64,000 nucleotides of DNA, from contig NZ_LNTU01000034.1 in assembly GCF_001558695.1 (NCBI RefSeq), forward strand, positions 62,001-126,000. Reading direction: 5' to 3'. A model generated the notes under the pieces. It made no database searches. It had not been told where the DNA came from and worked only from the letters and a program-made list of their open reading frames with translations. The translations under genes and the position numbers were made by a program. Each line of letters begins with the position of its first letter. The first letter of the stretch is position 1. The stretch comes from Paramesorhizobium deserti (lineage in GTDB: Bacteria; Pseudomonadota; Alphaproteobacteria; Rhizobiales; Rhizobiaceae). This document shows positions 18,346-27,408 of the stretch, piece after piece.

Positions 18346-18990
18346 ATGTTCGAGAAAGAAACCATCAGGGAGATCGTCGCCGCCGCGGAAAAGACCGGCG
18401 TAGAGCCCGCCGCCCTTCTCGCAGTGGCGGAAGTGGAATGCGGCGGGCGCACCACGGCGAGGGTCAATGGCCGCGACGAGCCGCTGATCCGTTTCGAAGG
18501 ACATTATTTCGATCGGCGGCTTGCCGGAACGAAGCAGGCCGACGCGCGACGACAGGGATTGGCGTCGCCGAAAGCCGGCGGCGTCAAGAACCCGGTTGCT
18601 CAGACCGGGCGCTGGCAGTTGCTCGCCCGTGCTATGCGGATCGACCGCAATGCGGCGCTCGAATCCGTCTCATGGGGGCTGGGGCAGGTGATGGGCGCGC
18701 ATTGGCAATGGCTGGGCTATGCTGATGTCGAGGCGCTGGTGGCCGAGGCGCGCGGTTCGGTTGCCGGGCAGATCCGTCTGATGCTGCGCTTCATCGAGAA
18801 ATCCAGCCTGGTGGAGGTGCTGAACAGGCACGACTGGGCAGGCTTCGCCCGCCGCTACAACGGCCCGCTTTACAGCAAATACGCTTATGACCGGAAGATG
18901 GCCGCAGCCTGGAAGACCTATTGCGATCGCCTGCTCCGTGATGGCGGAATTGCCGGCGGCGCGGTGGACAAAACAACAGCACAGGGCTAA
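18346..18990 (+). CDS. N-acetylmuramidase family protein (endolysin-type, PF11860-like)
   Basis: The 214-residue protein has the features of the phage-type N-acetylmuramidase family: the likely catalytic glutamate in AEVECGG, IRFEGHYF, SWGLGQVMG, and a terminal ARRYNGP..YAYD..MAAAWKTY. It should cleave peptidoglycan glycan strands. There is no signal peptide, no holin and no phage gene nearby, so it looks like a domesticated or stand-alone endolysin. The ATG is preceded by AAAGGAAAC. It ends 34 bp before eda. Confidence 0.82.
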   Translation: MFEKETIREIVAAAEKTGVEPAALLAVAEVECGGRTTARVNGRDEPLIRFEGHYFDRRLAGTKQADARRQGLASPKAGGVKNPVAQTGRWQLLARAMRIDRNAALESVSWGLGQVMGAHWQWLGYADVEALVAEARGSVAGQIRLMLRFIEKSSLVEVLNRHDWAGFARRYNGPLYSKYAYDRKMAAAWKTYCDRLLRDGGIAGGAVDKTTAQG

Positions 18991-19024
18991 ATCGACTGCG
19001 ACGTTCGAACCCCTAACCGGAGAC

Positions 19025-19669
19025 ATGCCCATGGCCCAGAGAACCGACCTTCTGCTTCCGATCCTCAAGGGCCAGCCGGTCATCCCCGTCCTGCTGGTGG
19101 ACCGGGTGGCCGATGCGGCTCCGCTGGCCCGGGCGCTGGCGGCGGGCGGCCTTCCCGCGATCGAGATCACGCTGCGGACCTCCGCCGCGCTCGATGCCAT
19201 CCGGGCGGTTGCGGAAGAGGTTCCCGAAGCCATCGTTGGCGCCGGCACCATCCTCAATGCGCGCCAGTATGAAGAGGCCGCGAAGGCCGGCTCGCGTTTC
19301 ATCGTCAGCCCCGGTACAACCAAGGCGATCCGCGATGCGGCAAATGACAGTGACGTACCGCTGCTGCCCGCCGCCATCACACCGAGCGAGATCATGGCGA
19401 TGCGCGAGGAAGGCTACACCTATCTCAAGTTCTTCCCGGCCGAGCAGGCAGGCGGCGCGGCTTTCCTCAAGGCGCTTTCCTCACCCCTCGCCGGGACATT
19501 CTTCTGCCCGACGGGCGGCGTCAGTCTCGCCAATGCAAAAACCTATCTCTCCCTGCCCAATGTCGTCTGCGTCGGCGGATCATGGGTTGCCCCGAAAGAG
19601 CTGGTTGAGGCTGGTGAATGGGAAAAGATCACCACGCTGGCGGCAGAGGCATCCAAGCTGTCGGCCTGA
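19025..19669 (+). CDS. eda: 2-dehydro-3-deoxy-phosphogluconate aldolase
   Basis: The 214-residue class I aldolase has E47 in EITLRT and the Schiff-base lysine K135 in YLKFFPAE, plus the phosphate-binding CPTGGV loop. It splits KDPG to pyruvate and glyceraldehyde-3-phosphate in the Entner-Doudoroff pathway. ATG 19025 is preceded by CCGGAG; a second ATG two codons later is possible. No other pathway gene is adjacent. Confidence 0.93.
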   Translation: MPMAQRTDLLLPILKGQPVIPVLLVDRVADAAPLARALAAGGLPAIEITLRTSAALDAIRAVAEEVPEAIVGAGTILNARQYEEAAKAGSRFIVSPGTTKAIRDAANDSDVPLLPAAITPSEIMAMREEGYTYLKFFPAEQAGGAAFLKALSSPLAGTFFCPTGGVSLANAKTYLSLPNVVCVGGSWVAPKELVEAGEWEKITTLAAEASKLSA

Positions 19670-19702
19670 GTGGATGGCGGACGTTTGTCTTGCTGAGGTG
19701 GG

Positions 19703-19726
19703 AAAGGGGCCTGCGCGGTCCCTTTT
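19703..19726 (+). terminator. Rho-independent terminator after eda
   Basis: AAAGGGGCC pairs with GGTCCCTTT through one G-U pair around a TGCGC loop, with a short T-rich tail. It lies 34 bp after the eda stop and before the convergent DUF882 gene. Confidence 0.65.
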
Positions 19727-19752
19727 GCTTTTCATATTCGGACGGAACCGGC

Positions 19753-21645
19753 CTAATTCGTCTCCGAGAACTTGGCGATGGACAGGAATGTAACGGCGTT
19801 GCCCGAGAATTTGTTGGCATTGTCCGAAGGCAGTTCGCGCTGGAAGCCGGCGGTGTAGACCGTTGTCGGCGCCGCACGCAGAGCATCGTTACGCAGGACC
19901 GGGCTCGTAACCGGCATGGCGCGGGCAACAGAGGTGCCGGAGATCGCCATCTGCGGCAGCGGCACGCTCCTCGCCGGCTGAACGATCGCCTCCGGCTCCC
20001 TGGTTTCGCCGGGATGCGGTTTGGCACCTTTAGCCGTGGTCCGCACGCCCGTGTCGATGGCGTGGACAGGCTGGCCCTTGGCGGCTGCATCCAGCAGGAC
20101 CTTGCGCGGTGAAGACAGGCTGGCCGGCGATACCGATGCGACCACGTCGGGCGAAGTCCCCGGCTCTTTCGGATCGGCAAGCGCGACCTGCTGGCTTCTT
20201 GGCGGTGCGTTCTGCGGCAGCGGGAACGCCGGCGTATCCATATTGGCTTCCATTACGGCCGCGATCTCGTCGTGCTTCGGCTCCGCCGTAGCGGTAGGCG
20301 CTTCTTCCACAGCGGCAACGGCAACACCTGTTTCAGGCCGCTGTTCCGGGACGACGGCGGACGCCAGCAACAGGGCCGGATCGGCATGTTTGGGCTTGTT
20401 CAGCGGCACCGGCACGAAACCGTTCATCAAAGGACTTGGCACACTTGCGTCGGCAATTCTCGCGGAATTGGCATCAACGGCCGCATTGATGGCGTCCGTA
20501 CCGTCGGCCGGAACATTCGCCGGCGGCGTGGGCACATCGACGGGAGGCGCTACCATGGCAAGCATGGTCTGAGGCCTGCGCTCCGGCACGGGCACGGCAA
20601 AGGCAAGCGCCGCCTGTGTTTCGGGTGATCCCTCCGCCAGCGTCGCCGCCGGACGCGGTGCATCGAGCGGTCGTGGCACCTCACGCGGTGGCAGAGCGGC
20701 AACGATCGCTGCCGGCTGAGGCTGGGGTTCAGGCTGCGGCTGCCGTTGCGGCTGTGGTGCGCGAGCCGGTGCCTCCACGGCGACAGGCGCCCGGGGAACG
20801 GCGCGCGAAGGCTTTGCGGCGGACGCCACCGCGACTGTTCCGCCGGCTTCGCTCGTATCCTCTTCCTCGTCCGCGCCACCACCGAAGAGCGCGGCGAACA
20901 GGGTCTTGCTCTTCTTGCGCGGTGCGCTCGCAACCGCAATCGAGCCGCCCCTGGCTTGGCGGGCTTCATAGGCGGCAAGCGCCTGCTCATACCCGGGCAA
21001 TGGCTTGCCATCCGTCGGAACGTGCAGGGTCTTGCCGTCGGGGAAGAGGGCCAGCAGTTCCCGGCGGCTCATGCGCGGCCAATGGCGAACACTGCCGACA
21101 TCCATATGCACGAAGGGAGAGCCAGAGGTCGGATAATAGCCGACACCGCCGGCCTGATAGCGCATGCCGATGGCGCGCAGCTTCTTCAGGGGCACATCGG
21201 GGATATAGAAATCCATTGCCTTGCCAAGCATGTGCTGGCTTTTTTTGGCGACCCCACGCGACCGCGAGCGCAGCATGGAATTGGTAGCCGGTGAGCGGTA
21301 GGCGGAAACGACGTGGATATAGTCGCGTGAGCCGCTGGCCTGATAGGCCTGCCAGACGAGGTCGAACAACCTCGGGTCCATCTTGGTCGGCTCGTTGCGT
21401 CGCCAGTCGCGCAGAAAATTATTAAGCTGCGTAAGCCCGCTCGATATATAACGTCCATCCTTCTTGAACGTGATCTCCGCCCTCTCCTTGGTGTGGACGA
21501 AGTAGAGTTTCAGCGTCCGTGTTTCGGCCGATGCATGCGAGGGAGCGAGGATGAAGGGAGCTGCAACGGTAAGAATGGCGGTCCACAAAATGCGGCGCGC
21601 CAACGCCGCTGCGAAAATCGCTCTAAATGCCGAAATACCGTTCAT
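19753..21645 (-). CDS. DUF882/YcbK peptidase M15-like exported protein with long low-complexity tail
   Basis: The 630-residue protein begins with a signal peptide ending at SHASAE. A DUF882/M15-like domain follows (about residues 40-200) with zinc-ligand motifs SQHMLGKAMDFYI and PFVHMDVG, so it should act on peptidoglycan peptides. The remaining 400 or so residues are rich in Pro, Ala, Val and Gln and look disordered. I chose ATG 21645 because it gives a proper signal peptide; the longer form would start at TTG 21732. The tail is unusual, since most YcbK relatives are near 200 residues. Confidence 0.85.
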   Translation of the reverse strand: MNGISAFRAIFAAALARRILWTAILTVAAPFILAPSHASAETRTLKLYFVHTKERAEITFKKDGRYISSGLTQLNNFLRDWRRNEPTKMDPRLFDLVWQAYQASGSRDYIHVVSAYRSPATNSMLRSRSRGVAKKSQHMLGKAMDFYIPDVPLKKLRAIGMRYQAGGVGYYPTSGSPFVHMDVGSVRHWPRMSRRELLALFPDGKTLHVPTDGKPLPGYEQALAAYEARQARGGSIAVASAPRKKSKTLFAALFGGGADEEEDTSEAGGTVAVASAAKPSRAVPRAPVAVEAPARAPQPQRQPQPEPQPQPAAIVAALPPREVPRPLDAPRPAATLAEGSPETQAALAFAVPVPERRPQTMLAMVAPPVDVPTPPANVPADGTDAINAAVDANSARIADASVPSPLMNGFVPVPLNKPKHADPALLLASAVVPEQRPETGVAVAAVEEAPTATAEPKHDEIAAVMEANMDTPAFPLPQNAPPRSQQVALADPKEPGTSPDVVASVSPASLSSPRKVLLDAAAKGQPVHAIDTGVRTTAKGAKPHPGETREPEAIVQPARSVPLPQMAISGTSVARAMPVTSPVLRNDALRAAPTTVYTAGFQRELPSDNANKFSGNAVTFLSIAKFSETN

Positions 21646-21818
21646 CAATTTCGTATAGCCTTGCCGTTTAAGCAGTCCCCGAAGGCTCTGACTATCGGAT
21701 TTAATGGTTAATGGACGTTTAGTGAAGAACAAATACGTTTATAGAATGGCAAAAAAGGCACACCGAATCACTTGGCTAGCGCCATGGTAAACAGCTTATT
21801 AACAGGCTTTATCAGGAG

Positions 21819-23408
21819 CTAATGAGCTGATTTTCGGATTCCACGGGAGATATCAGAAAACCCGGTGCGCTTATCGCCATCCGCTTTGTCTGTCGCCACT
21901 CCTCCTACGGCGTCGATACCATAATCCTTGAGCTTACGATAAAGCGTCGAACGGCCGATGCCAAGACGCCGCGCCACCTCGCTCATCTGCCCGCCATAAT
22001 GGGAAATGGCAAGGCGGATCATCGCTTCCTCGATTAACGCAAGCGAGCGAACCTGCCCCTCCCCGTCAATGCCTTGCAACTGACCGAAACGGTCAGACAT
22101 CATCTGACTGTCAGGCACGGCTATATCCGGCTGCGGAGCAACCCCGTTCGCCCTTCCTGCCACCAGACGCGGCACGCTCGTATCGTCTATCGGGCCACTG
22201 GGCATGATTTCCCTCGCCTGGGCCTGAATTTGCGGGAAATCGTCCACTGTCAGCTCCGTGCCCTCACACAAGACGACGGCGCGAAAAACCGCGTTCTCCA
22301 ATTGCCTGATATTGCCAGGCCAATCGTAAGCGCCAAGGAGTGCAAGCGCTGAAGGCGTGATGCCCTTGATCCGCGACCGGCCTTCCTCGGCGGCAAAACG
22401 CGCGAGGAAATGGCGCACCAGCACCGGGATATCCTCTCGCCTTTTCCGCAAGGGCGGCAGGGAAATCGGAAAGACATGCAGGCGGTAGAACAGATCTTCG
22501 CGAAACTGCCCGCTCTTCACCAGATCAAGGAGATTGCGGTTGGTCGCCGATATCAGCCTGATATCAACATTGATCGGCTTTTTGCCACCAACGGGATCGA
22601 CCTCGCCCTCCTGCACGGCGCGCAGAAGCTTGACCTGGATATCGGGAGACAGATCGCCGACTTCGTCCAGGAACAGCGTGCCGCCGTCGGCTTCCACGAA
22701 TTTGCCGACATGCCTCTCCGTTGCGCCGGTAAATGATCCCTTTTCGTGGCCGAAAAGGATACTTTCCGCCAGATTATCGGGAATCGCGCCGCAATTGACG
22801 GTGATGAAAGGTTTTCCGCGCCGCTCGCCGGAGCCCTGAATCGCCCGCGCCAGCATCTCCTTGCCGACACCGGATTCGCCCTCGATGAGAATGGGGATAT
22901 TGGAGGCAGCCGCCTTCCAGCCGAGCTTGATCACCCGCTCCATCGGCTCGCTGCGCGTCACCAGATCGCGAAATGTGAGCGTGCCTTCAGCCGAGTGCCG
23001 GATGCGCTTGATCTCGCCTTCCAACGCACCCAGCTTCAGCGCGTTGGCGACCGATACCTGCAGGCGCTCCGGCGAAATCGGCTTGACCACGAAATCGAAA
23101 GCGCCGAGCCGCATGGCCGTGATGACCGTATCGAGACCACCTTGCGCAGTCTGTACGATGACGGGAACCGACGTGCCCGTTTCGCGCATCCGCTTCAGAA
23201 CGGTGAAACCGTCCATATCGGGCATGACGAGATCGAGAATGACGAGCGAAATTTCTTTGCGGTTGCGCAAAAGGTTCAGCGCCGCATTTCCACCGTCGGC
23301 AAGAATAGTCCGGTTTCCCATCCGAAGCACGGCAGCTTCCAGCAGTCGGCGCTGGACCGGATCGTCGTCAACGATAAGAATGGGACCGGTCATCGAATAT
23401 GTTTTCAT
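21819..23408 (-). CDS. Sigma-54-dependent NtrC-type response regulator
   Basis: The 529-residue protein has three domains. The receiver (1-120) has the phospho-acceptor Asp in VILDLVMPDMDGF. The AAA+ domain (about 150-390) has GESGVGKE and ESILFGHEKGSFTGATE, the sigma-54 contact loop reading GSFTGA. A Fis-type helix-turn-helix ends the protein (MSEVARRLGIGRSTLYRKL). No histidine kinase is adjacent, so it is an orphan here. It is divergent from pepF across 122 bp. Its targets cannot be told from the sequence. Confidence 0.93.
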   Translation of the reverse strand: MKTYSMTGPILIVDDDPVQRRLLEAAVLRMGNRTILADGGNAALNLLRNRKEISLVILDLVMPDMDGFTVLKRMRETGTSVPVIVQTAQGGLDTVITAMRLGAFDFVVKPISPERLQVSVANALKLGALEGEIKRIRHSAEGTLTFRDLVTRSEPMERVIKLGWKAAASNIPILIEGESGVGKEMLARAIQGSGERRGKPFITVNCGAIPDNLAESILFGHEKGSFTGATERHVGKFVEADGGTLFLDEVGDLSPDIQVKLLRAVQEGEVDPVGGKKPINVDIRLISATNRNLLDLVKSGQFREDLFYRLHVFPISLPPLRKRREDIPVLVRHFLARFAAEEGRSRIKGITPSALALLGAYDWPGNIRQLENAVFRAVVLCEGTELTVDDFPQIQAQAREIMPSGPIDDTSVPRLVAGRANGVAPQPDIAVPDSQMMSDRFGQLQGIDGEGQVRSLALIEEAMIRLAISHYGGQMSEVARRLGIGRSTLYRKLKDYGIDAVGGVATDKADGDKRTGFSDISRGIRKSAH

Positions 23409-23530
23409 CTGATGTAAATCTGAACTGGATCAGGATGACGTAGGATTCTAAATAAAGACCGCTACTTACGGTCGGCATTTGATTAAAATACGATCGGTTT
23501 CCGGCAGATCGTGCGAAAGTGGAGCATAAT

Positions 23531-25414
23531 ATGGAATATGAATTTAAGGAACCTCTTATAAATAGAGTCCCAGACTCCGCCCGCCATTCTGCACTGGCCG
23601 ACGAGGTTGGCACCGTCGAACAGCAGACCGCAAAACTGGGTGATTTGCCGAAATGGAATCTGGATGATCTCTACCTGTCCATGGATGCCCCGGAACTTGC
23701 CGCCGACATGAAAAAGGCGTCACACGACGCAATCGCCTTTGAGGAACGCTGGAAAGGCAAGCTCGCGGAAGAAGCGGCCAAACCGAATGGCGGCGATCTG
23801 GCCCAGGCCATTACCGCCTATGAAGCCCTGGAAGAGCTGATGGGCCGCATTTTCTCCTATGCCGGCCTTCTTTATTCCGGCGACACGTCGGATCCCAAGC
23901 GTGCCAAATTTTATGGCGACGTACAGGAGAAGATGACGGACGCCAGCGCGCATCTGATCTTCTTCGCCCTCGAACTCAACCATATCGATGACGATGTGCT
24001 GGAGAATGCGATGAAGGCCGATCCGGCGATCGGTCACTATCGCCCCTGGCTCGTTGATCTGCGCATGGACAAGCCCTATCAGCTTGAGGACCGCATCGAG
24101 CAACTTTTCCATGAAAAGTCGGTGACAGGGCGCGGTGCCTGGAACCGGTTGTTCGATGAGACGATGACGGCGCTGCGCTTCAACGTCGATGGCGAGCAAC
24201 TGCCGATCGAACCCACGCTCAATCTTCTGCAGGATGCCGACGGCGCTGTCCGCAAGAAGGCTTCAGATGCACTGGCCGAAACCTTCAAAGCCAATCTGAG
24301 GACCTTCACGCTCATCACCAACACGCTCGCCAAGGACAAGGAGATTTCCGACCGCTGGCGCGGTTTCAAGGATATTGCGGATTCACGTCATCTGGCCAAC
24401 CGGGTCGAGCGCGAGGTGGTCGACGCGCTGGCGAAAGCCGTGCAGGATGCCTATCCCAGACTGTCGCACCGCTATTACGCGATGAAGGCCAAATGGCTGG
24501 GGCTCGATGTCCTCGAAAACTGGGATCGCAATGCGCCCCTTCCCGAGACGCCGCAGACCGTCATTCCGTGGAACGAGGCAAAGGACACTGTGCTGTCGGC
24601 TTATGCCGGATTTGCCCCCGAGATGGCGGATATCGCGCGCAATTTCTTCGATCGCAGCTGGATCGACGCACCGACCCGGCCTGGCAAGGCGCCGGGTGCT
24701 TTCGCCCATCCGACCGTCCCCTCCGTCCACCCTTACGTTCTCCTCAACTATATGGGTAAGCCGCGCGACGTGATGACGCTTGCGCACGAACTGGGCCACG
24801 GCGTCCACCAGGTGTTGGCGGCGCGACAGGGCACGCTCATGGCCTCGACGCCGCTGACGCTCGCCGAAACCGCCTCGGTCTTCGGCGAGATGCTGACATT
24901 CCGCTCCCTCCTCGGCCGCACCATAGACAAGCGCGAGCGCAAGGCGATGCTGGCGCAGAAAGCCGAGGACATGATCAATACGGTCGTGCGCCAGATCGCG
25001 TTCTATGAGTTCGAGCGGCGCATCCACACCGAACGGCGCAATGGCGAGCTCACCGCCGAGCGCATCGGCGAAATCTGGCTTGAGGTGCAGAGGGAAAGCC
25101 TCGGACCGGCCGTCCGCCTCAACCTCGGTTACGAGGCGTTCTGGACCTATATTCCCCACTTCATTCACTCGCCTTTCTATGTCTACGCCTATGCGTTCGG
25201 CGATTGTCTGGTGAATTCGCTCTATGCCGTCTATCAGAACGCCGAGAAGGGCTTTCAGGAGAAATATTTCGATCTTCTCAAAGCCGGCGGCACCAAGCAT
25301 CACAAGGAGCTTCTGGCGCCTTTCGGTCTCGACGCCTCGGATCCCGGTTTCTGGCAGAAAGGGCTTTCGGTGATTGAAGGCATCATAGATGAGCTGGAAG
25401 CCATGGAAGACTGA
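23531..25414 (+). CDS. pepF: M3-family oligoendopeptidase F
   Basis: The 627-residue metallopeptidase carries the zinc motif HELGHGVHQ and the following TLAETASVFGEM glutamate helix of family M3. It is probably cytoplasmic and degrades oligopeptides. ATG 23531 has GGAG six bases upstream, so I prefer it to the in-frame GTG at 23519. Length matches PepF. A terminator-like hairpin follows at 25458-25483. Confidence 0.95.
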   Translation: MEYEFKEPLINRVPDSARHSALADEVGTVEQQTAKLGDLPKWNLDDLYLSMDAPELAADMKKASHDAIAFEERWKGKLAEEAAKPNGGDLAQAITAYEALEELMGRIFSYAGLLYSGDTSDPKRAKFYGDVQEKMTDASAHLIFFALELNHIDDDVLENAMKADPAIGHYRPWLVDLRMDKPYQLEDRIEQLFHEKSVTGRGAWNRLFDETMTALRFNVDGEQLPIEPTLNLLQDADGAVRKKASDALAETFKANLRTFTLITNTLAKDKEISDRWRGFKDIADSRHLANRVEREVVDALAKAVQDAYPRLSHRYYAMKAKWLGLDVLENWDRNAPLPETPQTVIPWNEAKDTVLSAYAGFAPEMADIARNFFDRSWIDAPTRPGKAPGAFAHPTVPSVHPYVLLNYMGKPRDVMTLAHELGHGVHQVLAARQGTLMASTPLTLAETASVFGEMLTFRSLLGRTIDKRERKAMLAQKAEDMINTVVRQIAFYEFERRIHTERRNGELTAERIGEIWLEVQRESLGPAVRLNLGYEAFWTYIPHFIHSPFYVYAYAFGDCLVNSLYAVYQNAEKGFQEKYFDLLKAGGTKHHKELLAPFGLDASDPGFWQKGLSVIEGIIDELEAMED

Positions 25415-25457
25415 CTTTGCTCCGGCATATGGCGTCACATATCCTGTATAATGCAGC

Positions 25458-25483
25458 AAAAGCGGTCGGATCCATCCGCTTTT
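25458..25483 (+). terminator. Terminator-like hairpin after pepF
   Basis: AAAAGCGG pairs with CCGCTTTT around a loop containing GGATCC. It lies 44 bp after pepF and ends 17 bp before the pabB start codon. Confidence 0.6.
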
Positions 25484-25499
25484 GCCGTTTCGACAGGAT

Positions 25500-26672
25500 A
25501 TGCAGATTGTGACCCCACTCGGCCCGTCCGACCCATTCATCCTGTTCCGGGATGACAAGGCGCAACGCGAGGTCCTGTTCGCCGAACCCTCCGAGATCAT
25601 TCTTGCGGAGAATGCTGCGGATTTCGACAACGCCTTTGCCGCGGCACAGCGTGCCCATGATGCAGGAAAATGGCTTGCCGGCTATCTCTCCTATGAGGCC
25701 GGCTACCTTCTGGAGCCCAAGCTGGCGCCGATCCTGCCCGAGGGACGCCGCGCGCCGCTCATCTGCCTGGGGGTTTTTGACGGCCCGTCCGACCAATCGC
25801 TCCCTGAGCGTGAAGCGATGCCGGAGAATAACGCATTTCTCACCCGTCCGCGTGCCGCCTGGAATTTCGAGGAATATGAAAAGCGGTTTGCGCGACTGCA
25901 CCGCCACTTGCGCGAGGGCGATTGCTATCAAGGCAATCTGACCTTCCCCGTCCACGCTCGCTGGTCGGGCGACCCGCTCGCCGCCTTCGATGCGCTCACC
26001 GCGCGCCAACCCGTGCGCTACGGCGCGTTTGCGAAGCTCGGCGGCCCGATCATCCTGTCGCGATCGCCTGAACTCTTCTTCGACGTCGATGCCGATGGCT
26101 GGATCGAAACCCATCCTATGAAGGGCACCACGCCACGCGGCAAAACGCCTGAGGAGGACGACCAGCTGCGCGATTTCCTGATCAACGATCCCAAGAGCCA
26201 GGCGGAAAACCGCATGATCGTCGATCTTCTGCGCAATGACATATCGCTGATCAGCGAACCCTCAACCCTTGAGGTGCCGGAACTCTTCAAGGTCGAACGC
26301 TATCCCACCGTGCATCAGATGATCAGCCGCGTTCGCGCCCGCCTCAACCCCGACCTCGAGCTCAGGGACATCTTCGCGGCGCTTTTTCCCTGCGGCTCCG
26401 TAACGGGCGCGCCAAAGATCCGCGCCATGGAGATCCTGCGCGAACTCGAAGGGGTGCCACGTGACGTCTATTGCGGATCCATCGGCTGGATAGGCCCGCA
26501 AGGCCGCATGCGCTTCAATGTCGCCATCCGGACCATCTCGCTTTATCCGGGCGGCCATGCCACTTTCAACATCGGCGGCGGCATCGTTTTCGATTCCACC
26601 GCGGAGGCGGAGTATGAGGAATGTCTTCTGAAGGCCCGGTTCGCGACGGGGATGGTCCCGACTACGAATTGA
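25500..26672 (+). CDS. pabB: Aminodeoxychorismate synthase component I
   Basis: The 390-residue enzyme belongs to the chorismate-utilising family: YQGNLTFP, the PELFF strand, the lysine in MKGTTPRG, ENRMIVDLLRND, and the C-terminal FPCGSVTGAPKIRAM..IE-type block. It converts chorismate plus ammonia to aminodeoxychorismate for folate synthesis. The ATG at 25500 follows ACAGGAT, with short spacing. The next gene overlaps it by 52 bp and encodes the lyase of the same pathway. Confidence 0.92.
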   Translation: MQIVTPLGPSDPFILFRDDKAQREVLFAEPSEIILAENAADFDNAFAAAQRAHDAGKWLAGYLSYEAGYLLEPKLAPILPEGRRAPLICLGVFDGPSDQSLPEREAMPENNAFLTRPRAAWNFEEYEKRFARLHRHLREGDCYQGNLTFPVHARWSGDPLAAFDALTARQPVRYGAFAKLGGPIILSRSPELFFDVDADGWIETHPMKGTTPRGKTPEEDDQLRDFLINDPKSQAENRMIVDLLRNDISLISEPSTLEVPELFKVERYPTVHQMISRVRARLNPDLELRDIFAALFPCGSVTGAPKIRAMEILRELEGVPRDVYCGSIGWIGPQGRMRFNVAIRTISLYPGGHATFNIGGGIVFDSTAEAEYEECLLKARFATGMVPTTN

Positions 26673-27280
26673 TCGAAACGCTGCGCTGGGAGCCGCTTTC
26701 CGGCTTTTTGCGGCTGAAGCGCCATCTGGCACGGCTCGAACGCTCCGCTCTCGTGCTCGGCTTCCCGCTGGATGAGGCGCTGGTCCGCAACAAGCTGGAC
26801 GAGATCGCCAAGGGCGACCAGGCCTTGCGCGTTCGCCTCACCCTCGATCCCGACGGCGTTGTCGACGTGACGACCAGGGCCTTCACGCTGCTTGCGCAAG
26901 ATACGATCTGGCGCATCGCCATCGCCCGGACACGCCTCGACCGCAACGACCCGCTCATTCACCACAAGACCACGCGGCGGCAGGTCTATGATACCGCGCG
27001 GGCGGAATTTTCTCCGGCCGAGGTCGACGAAGTGGTCCTGCTCAATGACGAGGGAAAGGTTTGCGAGGGGACGATCACTTCAATCTTCGTTGACCGGGGC
27101 GGAGCATCCTGTGTCACGCCGGCGCTGCGCTGCGGTCTTCTGCCGGGCGTCTTGCGCGAGGAACTGATCGATAACGGCGTCACCTCGGAAGCGGAGCTGA
27201 CGGTCGACGATCTGCGACAGGCAAAGAACATTCTGGTCGGCAATTCGCTGCGTGGGCTGATCCGGGCACAGCTGCTCTGA
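26621..27280 (+). CDS. pabC: 4-amino-4-deoxychorismate lyase (class IV aminotransferase)
   Basis: The 219-residue PLP enzyme has the class IV fold: arginine-rich HLARLERSA, the PLP lysine K116 in HHKTTRRQVYD, NDEGKVCEGTITSIF, and a terminal NSLRGL. It releases pyruvate from aminodeoxychorismate to give p-aminobenzoate. Its ATG lies 52 bp inside the end of pabB with TGAGGA in front, so the two are translationally coupled. A branched-chain aminotransferase-like role is less likely given the pabB partner. Confidence 0.88.
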   Translation: MSSEGPVRDGDGPDYELIETLRWEPLSGFLRLKRHLARLERSALVLGFPLDEALVRNKLDEIAKGDQALRVRLTLDPDGVVDVTTRAFTLLAQDTIWRIAIARTRLDRNDPLIHHKTTRRQVYDTARAEFSPAEVDEVVLLNDEGKVCEGTITSIFVDRGGASCVTPALRCGLLPGVLREELIDNGVTSEAELTVDDLRQAKNILVGNSLRGLIRAQLL

Positions 27281-27408
27281 TTTACAAGGCGCAACGGTAA
27301 CGCTTTATTGTGACAGTAATCTATGGTTTAGCCGGAACGGGTAATCAATCGAACCCACAAGGAACGTACTGCACCGAAACATCAAACCCTGATTGGAGAG
27401 ACGGGAAA

